Shown in pieces: positions 1 through 7,168 of a stretch of 64,000 nt of DNA (the stretch's first letter is position 1; each line of letters opens with the position of its first letter). This stretch comes from Pedobacter alluvionis (GTDB lineage Bacteria > Bacteroidota > Bacteroidia > Sphingobacteriales > Sphingobacteriaceae). A program made the translations under genes and the position numbers. A model generated the notes under the pieces. The model saw nothing but the letters and a program-made list of their open reading frames with translations. It did not search any database and had not been told where the DNA came from. Where the stretch lies: positions 1,426,001 to 1,490,000 of the forward strand of contig NZ_RCCK01000010.1 of the NCBI RefSeq assembly GCF_003664035.1, written 5' to 3'.

Positions 1-1
1 G

Positions 2-469
2 GAAGTTACAGAAGAAGATTACGACCTGATCATGAATACCAACTTAAAAGGTGTTTTTTTTAGCATCCAGTCGTTCGTAAATTATTGTAGAAAAAGCAAA
101 GTGGCCGGAACGATAATCAACATGAGTTCTGTACATGAAGAAATCGCATTTCCGCATTTTGCTGCCTACTGCACGAGTAAAGGAGGTTTAAAGATGTTAA
201 CCAGAAATCTTGCTTCAGAATTAGCCCAGTTTAATATCAGAATTAATAATGTAGCTCCCGGAGCTGTTTCAACTCCGATCAATCAGAATTTATTGAACAA
301 TAAAGAACAGCTGGAAAAGGTACTTCAAAATATCCCGTTAAAACGAATGGGCAAGGCAGAAGATGTGGCCGCGGTAGTGGCATTTCTTGCTTCTGATGAT
401 GCGGCCTATGTAACCGGATCAACTTATTATGTAGATGGGGGATTAACCTATCATTATGAAGAACAATAG
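2..469 (+). CDS. SDR family oxidoreductase, 5'-truncated by window edge
   Basis: The reading frame is open from base 2, so the first Met in the window (base 32) is internal and the N-terminal Rossmann glycine motif lies outside. What remains is the C-terminal two thirds of a classical short-chain dehydrogenase/reductase: the NTNLKGVFF helix, the INMSSVHE strand with the catalytic Ser, the YCTSKGG motif (Tyr and Lys of the YxxxK pair), the INNVAPGAVSTP loop, and the end VTGSTYYVDGGLTY. These NAD(P)H-dependent enzymes often act on sugars or polyols; a glucose 1-dehydrogenase or 3-oxoacyl reductase annotation is equally possible. Substrate cannot be told from sequence. It is followed convergently by the NUDIX regulator gene. 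Confidence 0.93.
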   Translation, partial: EVTEEDYDLIMNTNLKGVFFSIQSFVNYCRKSKVAGTIINMSSVHEEIAFPHFAAYCTSKGGLKMLTRNLASELAQFNIRINNVAPGAVSTPINQNLLNNKEQLEKVLQNIPLKRMGKAEDVAAVVAFLASDDAAYVTGSTYYVDGGLTYHYEEQ

Positions 470-491
470 GCTAATCGTATTATAAATTAAT

Positions 492-1190
492 TTAAACCTT
501 TAAATTTGGCATTAAGTTTAAGAAAGCCTGCGAATTGGCATTATATTTCTTCTTATCTAATTTAAAATAGAATGCACCTTTTTTAGAACCTGTTCGGTCT
601 TTTTCGGCCAGCTTAATTAATAAACCTGTAGAGGTAATTTTACGGCTAAAATTTCTGGTATCGATTTTAGTGTCGTTTACCTCCTCAAAAAGAATATGCA
701 GCTGTGGAATCGTAAATTTTTTAGGCAGCATTTCGAATAATATTGGATGAAGTGCAGCTTTATACCTTAATTTTTTGCGCGCATCAGTAACCATTTGGTT
801 ATGATCGAAAATAAGTTTTGGCCGGTCGTTAATCAAAAACCATTCGGCCTCATAATCGTCATTTAACTGTGCCTCATATTTGTGGATATCAATGAGGGCA
901 AAATATCCAACAGAAAGCGTTCTTTCGATGGGGTCGCGGCCAGGCTCTCCATAAATCTGCATCTGCTCCAGGTAAACGCCTTCTAAACCTGTCATTTTTT
1001 TGAGTACCCTATTTGCTGCATCATCCGGACTTTCATCGGCGCCTACAAAACCTCCCATTAAACTCCATTTATTTATTTCGGGTTCTAAACCCCGCTTAAC
1101 CAATAGAATTTTAAGGTGTTCACCGTCAAATCCAAACACGATACAATCAACAGCAACAAGATAATGTGGCTGCCTGGAATATTCAATCAT
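492..1190 (-). CDS. NrtR/AraR-like NUDIX-domain transcriptional regulator
   Basis: 232 aa. An N-terminal NUDIX fold (about 10-140) is followed by a winged-helix region (about 150-225; FTIPQLHILFEEV, then RNFSRKI). The NUDIX box keeps Gly47 and Glu53 but reads RVLKKMTGL where REUxEExGU is expected, so the metal-binding glutamates are gone and hydrolysis is unlikely. This is the pattern of the Bacteroidota regulators built on NUDIX domains (AraR/XylR types), which bind a sugar-related ligand instead of hydrolysing it. The gene is divergent from galT-galK across a perfect palindrome, so I infer that it is the galactose-pathway regulator and also controls itself. The ligand is unknown. Confidence 0.85.
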   Translation of the reverse strand: MIEYSRQPHYLVAVDCIVFGFDGEHLKILLVKRGLEPEINKWSLMGGFVGADESPDDAANRVLKKMTGLEGVYLEQMQIYGEPGRDPIERTLSVGYFALIDIHKYEAQLNDDYEAEWFLINDRPKLIFDHNQMVTDARKKLRYKAALHPILFEMLPKKFTIPQLHILFEEVNDTKIDTRNFSRKITSTGLLIKLAEKDRTGSKKGAFYFKLDKKKYNANSQAFLNLMPNLKV

Positions 1191-1241
1191 TTTTTATCAA
1201 GGTTTTAAAGGGCTTAATATGTTCAAATTTTTACTAAAATA

Positions 1242-1284
1242 AAAATTATTATTAATTGTCGTTTTGACAATTAATAATAATTTT
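1242..1284. promoter_or_regulatory. Perfect 19-bp inverted repeat, probable NUDIX-regulator operator
   Basis: Arms 1242-1260 and 1266-1284 are exact reverse complements around a 5-nt GTTTT spacer; the inner core is TTGTC-GTTTT-GACAA. It lies between the divergent regulator and galT and overlaps the likely galT promoter, which is the expected place for an autoregulated repressor site. No coding function competes for it: the short minus-strand ORF across it has no family features. Confidence 0.75.
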
Positions 1285-1292
1285 ATAATTTG
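1263..1292 (+). promoter_or_regulatory. Probable galT promoter
   Basis: TTTG at 1263-1266 (-33-like) is followed about 18 bp later by ATAATTTG at 1285-1292, close to the Bacteroidota -7 consensus TAnnTTTG. The -33 part sits inside the operator palindrome, so a bound regulator would block polymerase. Confidence 0.5.
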
Positions 1293-1351
1293 GCCGACTA
1301 GATGGGAGAGCCACCTGGCCTTCTTTTTTCTAACCAGTTGAAAAATATAAA

Positions 1352-2413
1352 ATGAACCAAACATTCGAACTTGACAGTAATCCACATACCCGGCTTAATA
1401 TATTAACCGGCGAGTGGGTATTAGTATCACCACACCGCACCAAAAGACCATGGCAAGGTAAGGTTGAAGACATCGCACCAGATAACCGCCCCGAATATGA
1501 TCCTAAGTGTTATTTATGCCCGGGAAACGGTAGGGCAGATGGCGATAGCAATCCAGAATATACGGAGAGCTTTGTTTTTAACAATGATTTCGCCGCTTTG
1601 TTGGAAGATACACCTGCCGGTGATATGAACGAAGATGATTTATTGGTGGCTAATAATCAGAGAGGGCTTTGTAAGGTAATCAGTTTTAGCCCTAAACATA
1701 ATCTAACGCTTCCTGAAATGAGTGTCGAAGCCATAACTGCTGTGGTTAACGTTTGGCAGAACGAATTTAACAGCCTGGCTGAAAACGATTGGATTAAATA
1801 CATTCAGATTTTCGAAAATAAAGGCGAAATAATGGGCTGTAGTAACCCACACCCGCATGGACAGATCTGGTCGCAGGGCGATATCCCTTTAGAAATTGCC
1901 AAAGAAACTGAGCGCCAGAAAACTTACTACGCCATCCATAGAAGAAGTTTACTTGCCGATTATTTAAAGCTGGAGCAAAAGAAAAACGAGCGCATTGTAT
2001 TTGAAAACGATCATTTCGTGGTATTGGTACCTTTTTGGGCAGTTTGGCCATACGAAACCATGATCATTAGCAAACGACATGTAAACAGCATCAAATTGTT
2101 TAGCGAAGCGGAAAAGAAATCATTAGCCGAAGCGATTAAAGTATTAACAACCAAATACGATAACCTGTTCGAAACATCTTTTCCTTACTCTGCAGGCATG
2201 CACCAGGCTCCGGTAAACAATGGTTATTACCCAGAATGGCATTGGCATATGCATTTTTATCCGCCATTATTACGCTCCGCATCGGTTAAAAAGTTTATGG
2301 TAGGTTACGAGATGCTTGCCAACCCTCAGCGAGATATTACCCCTGAGTTTGCGGCAAACCGCCTGAAAGAAATGTCTACTATACACTATAAAATCAGCAA
2401 AACTGAAGTCTAA
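1352..2413 (+). CDS. galT: Galactose-1-phosphate uridylyltransferase
   Basis: 353 aa, usual length for the family. The Leloir pathway enzyme swaps UMP between UDP-glucose and galactose-1-phosphate in the cytoplasm. Visible hallmarks are the zinc-type CYLCPG motif (Cys53, Cys56) and the active-site NPHPHGQIW, in which His169 should be the uridylylated nucleophile; the C-terminal HWHMHFYPP histidines also fit. galK follows after 10 bp, so the two form an operon under the palindrome-containing promoter. No galE or transporter is present in the window. Confidence 0.97.
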   Translation: MNQTFELDSNPHTRLNILTGEWVLVSPHRTKRPWQGKVEDIAPDNRPEYDPKCYLCPGNGRADGDSNPEYTESFVFNNDFAALLEDTPAGDMNEDDLLVANNQRGLCKVISFSPKHNLTLPEMSVEAITAVVNVWQNEFNSLAENDWIKYIQIFENKGEIMGCSNPHPHGQIWSQGDIPLEIAKETERQKTYYAIHRRSLLADYLKLEQKKNERIVFENDHFVVLVPFWAVWPYETMIISKRHVNSIKLFSEAEKKSLAEAIKVLTTKYDNLFETSFPYSAGMHQAPVNNGYYPEWHWHMHFYPPLLRSASVKKFMVGYEMLANPQRDITPEFAANRLKEMSTIHYKISKTEV

Positions 2414-2423
2414 AATATTCATA

Positions 2424-3575
2424 ATGAATGCACAACATTTAAAAAATACATTTAAAAAACTTTTCAATGCTGAACCCATTTTAGTACGTTCGCCGGGAAG
2501 GATTAATATTATAGGCGAGCATACCGATTACAATGGCGGTTTTGTAATGCCTGCTGCTATAGATAAAGCCATTTATGTAGCCATATCAAAAAGAGAAGAC
2601 GATGAAATACATTTATTTTCTGAAAGTTATCAGCAATTTGATATTTCATCAATCAAAAGCCTGAAAAAATCAGAAAATAGTTGGGCCAATTACATTTTAG
2701 GTGTTGCCGATCAGTTAAAAGAAAGAGGTCACAAGTTGGGCGGCTTTAACTTTTATATTGATGGTGATGTGCCTTTGGGCGCTGGTCTATCGTCGTCCGC
2801 TGCTGTAGAATGTGCTACCGGATTTGCGCTTGATCAGCTTTTTTTGCTTGACGTTCCAAAAATAGATATTGCTTTAATTGCTCAAAAGGCAGAACAGACT
2901 TTTGCTGGTGTTAACTGTGGTATTATGGATCAGTTTGCCTCTGTATTTGGTAAAAAAGATCAGGCCATCATGCTTGATTGCCGATCAATGAAACATGTTT
3001 ATATCCCTTTAAAGTTAGATGGCTACAAACTTTTGCTTTTAAATACAAATGTAAAACATGCTCTTGCTGATTCGGCTTACAATAAAAGAAGAGCCCAATG
3101 CGAGCAAGGTGTAGCCTGGGTAAAAGAACATTATCCTGGTGTTAATACATTACGCGATGTAGACCTTAGCATGTTAGAAGCGCACGTTAAGCCAAAAGAT
3201 GAAGAGGTATTTACAAAATGCAGTTTTGTAGTGAAAGAAATAGGGCGTTTACTAACAGCGGCAGAGCAACTTGAAAACGGTAATCTGCAGGGTTTAGGAA
3301 ACCTGATGTTTGAAACGCACGAAGGTTTAAGCAAAGATTATGAAGTAAGTTGTAAGGAATTGGATTTTTTGGTTGAAGCTGTTAAACCACTAGATTACGT
3401 ATTGGGTGCCAGGATGATGGGTGGTGGTTTTGGTGGTTGTACCATCAATATTGTTAAAGAAGAAAAAATTGTGGGTTTAATAGAAGAGCTATCTTCAAAA
3501 TATTTATTACAATTCGGGCTCAAGCTGGATGCTTATACCGTTCAAACCGATAACGGAACCAGTTTATTTAATTAA
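2424..3575 (+). CDS. galK: Galactokinase
   Basis: 383 aa GHMP-family kinase that phosphorylates galactose to galactose-1-phosphate with ATP, the first committed Leloir step. The sequence shows the galactokinase signature near the N-terminus (SPGRINIIGEHTDYNGG), the GHMP ATP-binding loop PLGAGLSSSAAVE, the catalytic-Asp segment GIMDQFAS and the C-terminal MMGGGFGGCTI motif. It lies 10 bp after galT and is certainly cotranscribed with it. An inverted repeat about 75 bp downstream may end the transcript. Confidence 0.97.
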   Translation: MNAQHLKNTFKKLFNAEPILVRSPGRINIIGEHTDYNGGFVMPAAIDKAIYVAISKREDDEIHLFSESYQQFDISSIKSLKKSENSWANYILGVADQLKERGHKLGGFNFYIDGDVPLGAGLSSSAAVECATGFALDQLFLLDVPKIDIALIAQKAEQTFAGVNCGIMDQFASVFGKKDQAIMLDCRSMKHVYIPLKLDGYKLLLLNTNVKHALADSAYNKRRAQCEQGVAWVKEHYPGVNTLRDVDLSMLEAHVKPKDEEVFTKCSFVVKEIGRLLTAAEQLENGNLQGLGNLMFETHEGLSKDYEVSCKELDFLVEAVKPLDYVLGARMMGGGFGGCTINIVKEEKIVGLIEELSSKYLLQFGLKLDAYTVQTDNGTSLFN

Positions 3576-3651
3576 AATCTTTAATCATCATCGGCTTATT
3601 GGTCGCACTTTACAGTGTATATTGGTAAACGATTTAGATCAACAATTATTT

Positions 3652-3696
3652 ACTTTGACAATCTTTTTGGGGTAATGCTTAGTAGATTGTCAAAGT
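3652..3696. terminator. Inverted repeat downstream of galK, possible terminator
   Basis: Perfect 13-bp arms ACTTTGACAATCT (3652-3664) and AGATTGTCAAAGT (3684-3696) with a 19-nt loop, followed by TTTATTTC. It also contains the TTGAC/GTCAA half-sites seen in the upstream operator, so a second regulator site is an alternative reading. Confidence 0.45.
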
Positions 3697-4108
3697 TTAT
3701 TTCTTAATGATAAATGCAATTAGTCCAAAAATTCAGGGATCGGGATGTCCGAAGTTTAAGGTAAAAAACGACTCTGTTTTCTCTGTGATTTCTTCTCTGT
3801 GAACTCGGTGGTTAAAAAAACAAAATTATCCTTCACCTTCCGTAGCCAATTTTTTCACCAGTCACGGTAAAGTAAGATACTGCCCGATAAGTGTGAAAAG
3901 GACCACCACTACAGAAATAAAGTTTATGTAAAATTAGCTAGATGGTAGAGGTCTTTCGCATAATGATTTGAGGGTATCGTCATCCTATGGCTATTAGATA
4001 CGAAGCTGATCTTGCATTGGATAAATCAATCTTTATAGCAGGATAGCCAAAAAAGCAAGAAAGATTAACATTATTCTTGAGCCTTTCAGTAAAGGCAGAT
4101 TTAATACA
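3697..4108. other. Gene-free stretch between galK and the RRM gene
   Basis: No convincing ORF on either strand. A degenerate internal repeat (CTCTGTGATTTCTTCTCTGTGAACTC, two CTCTGTGA copies, about 3779-3805) is the only structure noticed. Confidence 0.5.
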
Positions 4109-4423
4109 CTAGCGTTGTAATCTGGGCCTTTTACTTTTAAAAGTTGGGTTGGGTTTTGGTTTTACTGCTTTAGCACCACCTTCCTCTTCGGATATTTTAA
4201 CTGTAATGACATTACCTTTAAATGTTTCACCATTTAGAGTTGATACGATGTTTTTGGCATCGGGAAGACTATAAATTTCCAGAAAAGCGTAACCTTTACA
4301 TTTACCCGTTGCCCTGTCTCGAACAATTTTAATTGTTTCTACCCTACCATGAAGGCTAACCAATATTGCCAAATCCATCTCTTGGATATTGTCAGGAAGG
4401 CCGCCTATGAAAATCTTAATCAT
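4109..4423 (-). CDS. RNA-binding protein with a single RRM domain
   Basis: About 104 aa. One RNA recognition motif fills residues 1-80: RNP2 is IFIGGL and RNP1 is KCKGYAFLEI, followed by the helix with PDAKNIVSTLNG. The basic tail (KPKPNPTFKSKRPRLQR) suits RNA contact. Small stand-alone RRM proteins occur in Bacteroidota and cyanobacteria, where some are cold-induced or act in post-transcriptional control; the role here is unknown. I chose the Met directly before IKIFIGG because the RRM strand begins there; an upstream ATG at 4447 would add 8 residues. It stands alone. Confidence 0.85.
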   Translation of the reverse strand: MIKIFIGGLPDNIQEMDLAILVSLHGRVETIKIVRDRATGKCKGYAFLEIYSLPDAKNIVSTLNGETFKGNVITVKISEEEGGAKAVKPKPNPTFKSKRPRLQR

Positions 4424-4642
4424 TAATTCTTTTATTTGAGAGAACATTTGGGGCTATAACTATTAAATCCAGCGTTGTTCTTTATGAACTGCAAAATAAG
4501 TAAAATGATGTTCTTACCCAAAATAATTTGTATGAATTTTGTCTCATTAGCCATAAAATTTGTTTGAAGCAGACCTGTATATTGATGTTGACCGGTAGAA
4601 AACGTACATTCGTTTTCTAATCATCAAAAAATAGGTTAAAAT

Positions 4643-6628
4643 ATGAGCGCGCGCAGGTTAAGATCTATACTTCTCATCACACTACTACTTTGCATATCTC
4701 CCTTTATACAAGCTAAAATTTTATTACCCTCAGTTTTTAGCAATAACATGGTTTTACAGCAGAAAACCAATGCTTCAATCTGGGGCAAATCAGACGCAGG
4801 TAAAGCAGTTAAAGTAACGGTTTCATGGAATAAAATTAATTATGGCGCAATTGCCGATGTCAAAGGTAATTGGAAAATTAAAGTGGCAACGCCAGGCTAC
4901 GGAGGACCGTATACCATCACCATATCAGATGGAGAACTGTTGGTGCTCAATAACGTATTAATTGGCGATGTATGGATCTGTTCAGGGCAGTCGAACATGG
5001 AAATGCCACTGGCAGGCTGGGGCAAAATTCTCAATAATGAAAAGGAAATTGCCGAAGCTAAATATCCCAATATCCGTTTATTACAGACGGAACATGTTAC
5101 CAGTAATTTTCCACTTAATGATGTTAAAGTGGCCAATGGCGGTTGGCAGGAATGCAGTCCAAAATATATTGCGGAGTTTTCTTCTACCGCATATTTCTTC
5201 GCCCGCGAAGTGTATGAAAAAACTAAAATCCCTATTGGCCTGATCCATACTTCCTGGGGCGGTACAATTGCCGAAGCCTGGACGAGTGCAGAATCCTTAA
5301 AAAAGATGGCAGATTTTTCTGCTGCAGTTGATAAGATTCAGAAATCTGCTAAAAATCCATCTTCAATTTCTTATGAAGAAAAGCTGAAAAATTGGATTAA
5401 AATCACCAAAGATAAAGATTCAGGTAATCAAGACGGACAGATGAAATGGGCTTTAGTAGAAAGTAGCAATTGGAAAAATATGACTTTGCCGACCTTATGG
5501 GAGGACGCAGCACTTAAAGATTTTGATGGTGTGGTTTGGTTTACAAAAAAGGTTACCATTCCGGAAAACTGGAAAACGAACAGGGTAAAGCTTAATTTGG
5601 GTACTATTGATGATAACGATATTACTTTTATAAATGGTGTAAAAGTGGGCGAAACAGCAGGGTATAATGTTGCGAGAACGTATGCAATACCTGCTAATTT
5701 GCTCAAAGTTGGCGATAATACGATCACTGTAAGGGTTTTTGATAGTGGAGGCGGAGGTGGTTTATATGGTGACGCTAAAGATTTAAATTTAACAAATGGC
5801 GCTTCCGTGAAAATTTTACTGGCTGGTGAATGGAAATATAAGATAGGTTTGGATTTTAAAAATATTGAACCTAAGCCTTATGAAGAAAACGGCGCTAACC
5901 GCCCAACAGTTTTGTATCATGCTATGATTCATCCTTACCGCCAATTCTCCATCAAAGGGGCTATTTGGTATCAGGGAGAAGCTAATGCCGACAGAGCTTA
6001 CCAATACCGTGAATTATTTCCAACAATGATCAAAGATTGGCGTCAAAAATGGGGGCAGGGCGATTTTCCATTTTATTTTGTTCAGTTGGCCAATTTTATG
6101 CAAGTTGATAATTTGCCAGCACAATCTGCCTGGGCAGAACTTAGGGAGGCACAGCAAAAAACACTCGCTTTGCCAAATACGGGCATGGCCACAATTATTG
6201 ATATTGGCGATGCAAAAGATATCCACCCTAAAAACAAACAGGAGGTAGGCAGAAGACTGGCATTAATTGCCCTTGCCAAAACGTATGGACAAAAAATAAA
6301 TTATTCCGGCCCCGTTTATCAATCAAATAAAATTGAAGGAAAACAGATTGTTTTAACCTTTAGCAATACAGAAAACGGATTAAAAGCCGCAGATGGCACG
6401 GCACTTACGGGTTTTGCCATCGCTGGAGCAGATAAGAAATTTTATTGGGCTAAAGCAAGTATCAAGGGAAATCAGATTCTTGTCAGTAGCGATCACGTAG
6501 CAAACCCTGTTGCTGTTCGTTATGCATGGGGAAATAATCCTGTTTGTAACCTGGTTAGTAACGATGGCTTGCCAGCGTCGCCATTTAGAACAGATACGTG
6601 GCCAGGTATTACCTTTGGAAAAAAATGA
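4643..6628 (+). CDS. Sialate O-acetylesterase (SASA-type), secreted
   Basis: 661 aa with a signal peptide (residues 1-24, LLITLLLCISPFIQA). An N-terminal beta-sandwich leads into the SGNH/SASA hydrolase fold with GDVWICSGQSNMEMPL, Ser117 being the likely nucleophile. A jelly-roll insert resembling a galactose-binding domain occupies about 280-420. The late DIGDAKDIHPKNKQEVGRR segment supplies the Asp/His pair. Such enzymes remove O-acetyl groups from sialic acids or plant polysaccharides; in glycosidase-rich Bacteroidota they usually de-acetylate pectin or hemicellulose. The neighbouring arabinofuranosidase and galTK suggest plant glycan use, but they are not in one operon. Confidence 0.9.
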   Translation: MSARRLRSILLITLLLCISPFIQAKILLPSVFSNNMVLQQKTNASIWGKSDAGKAVKVTVSWNKINYGAIADVKGNWKIKVATPGYGGPYTITISDGELLVLNNVLIGDVWICSGQSNMEMPLAGWGKILNNEKEIAEAKYPNIRLLQTEHVTSNFPLNDVKVANGGWQECSPKYIAEFSSTAYFFAREVYEKTKIPIGLIHTSWGGTIAEAWTSAESLKKMADFSAAVDKIQKSAKNPSSISYEEKLKNWIKITKDKDSGNQDGQMKWALVESSNWKNMTLPTLWEDAALKDFDGVVWFTKKVTIPENWKTNRVKLNLGTIDDNDITFINGVKVGETAGYNVARTYAIPANLLKVGDNTITVRVFDSGGGGGLYGDAKDLNLTNGASVKILLAGEWKYKIGLDFKNIEPKPYEENGANRPTVLYHAMIHPYRQFSIKGAIWYQGEANADRAYQYRELFPTMIKDWRQKWGQGDFPFYFVQLANFMQVDNLPAQSAWAELREAQQKTLALPNTGMATIIDIGDAKDIHPKNKQEVGRRLALIALAKTYGQKINYSGPVYQSNKIEGKQIVLTFSNTENGLKAADGTALTGFAIAGADKKFYWAKASIKGNQILVSSDHVANPVAVRYAWGNNPVCNLVSNDGLPASPFRTDTWPGITFGKK

Positions 6629-7168
6629 ATTTTTCGTAAAGCAGGTTTAATGCTTTTCTGTCAGAACAGTCCTTCTTTTAGTTACTATCTTTTGTGAAGG
6701 TATTGCTCAATGTCATTAAGTTAGGGGGGAAATCGCAAAAATGTCATCCTGAGGTATGATTTATTATTAAAAATCAATATGAATGACAGATTTTTAGCGG
6801 ATTTTAGACTCCGAGGAATCGTCATTCCCAACTTGATTGGGAATCGTAATGCAAGCGCTTTAAGATTCCCGCCTGCGCGAGAATGACGGCCGTACTAATA
6901 GATTCTGTCAATGGTAGTATAATCTAAGGGCATTCATTTGCGATTTACCAATCTCAAGAAGTCTCCGACTACGCTCAGATTAACGATCGTGGTGCTGAAC
7001 TTATAATATCAAGGTAAGTTTCAGGCTGTTGCTTATGCTACAAAAGTCTAACTACCACATAAGGTTTATTTAACAGTTATACTACTCGAATATACGCTTA
7101 CTAAATCGTTTTAATATTCATTCATTTTTATTAGTTTTATAAAATATTATCTAACCAATAATCCCTTT
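6629..7168. other. Gene-free region with foldback repeat
   Basis: No supported ORF. It contains the GTCAT-family foldback listed separately (6820-6888) and further scraps related to such repeats (TGTCATCCTGAGG near 6750). The last 150 bp are the AT-rich leader of the glycosidase gene. Confidence 0.6.
6820..6888. repeat. GTCAT-family intergenic foldback repeat
   Basis: Starts CGTCATTC (6820-6827) and ends GAATGACG (6881-6888). Its right 23 bp (6866-6888) recur exactly, inverted, at 36189-36211 after scoB. Intergenic only. Confidence 0.75.

Noticed and set aside
1197..1385. 62-codon minus-strand ORF across the galT operator region
   Set aside because: Overlaps the palindrome, promoter and galT start; no family features.
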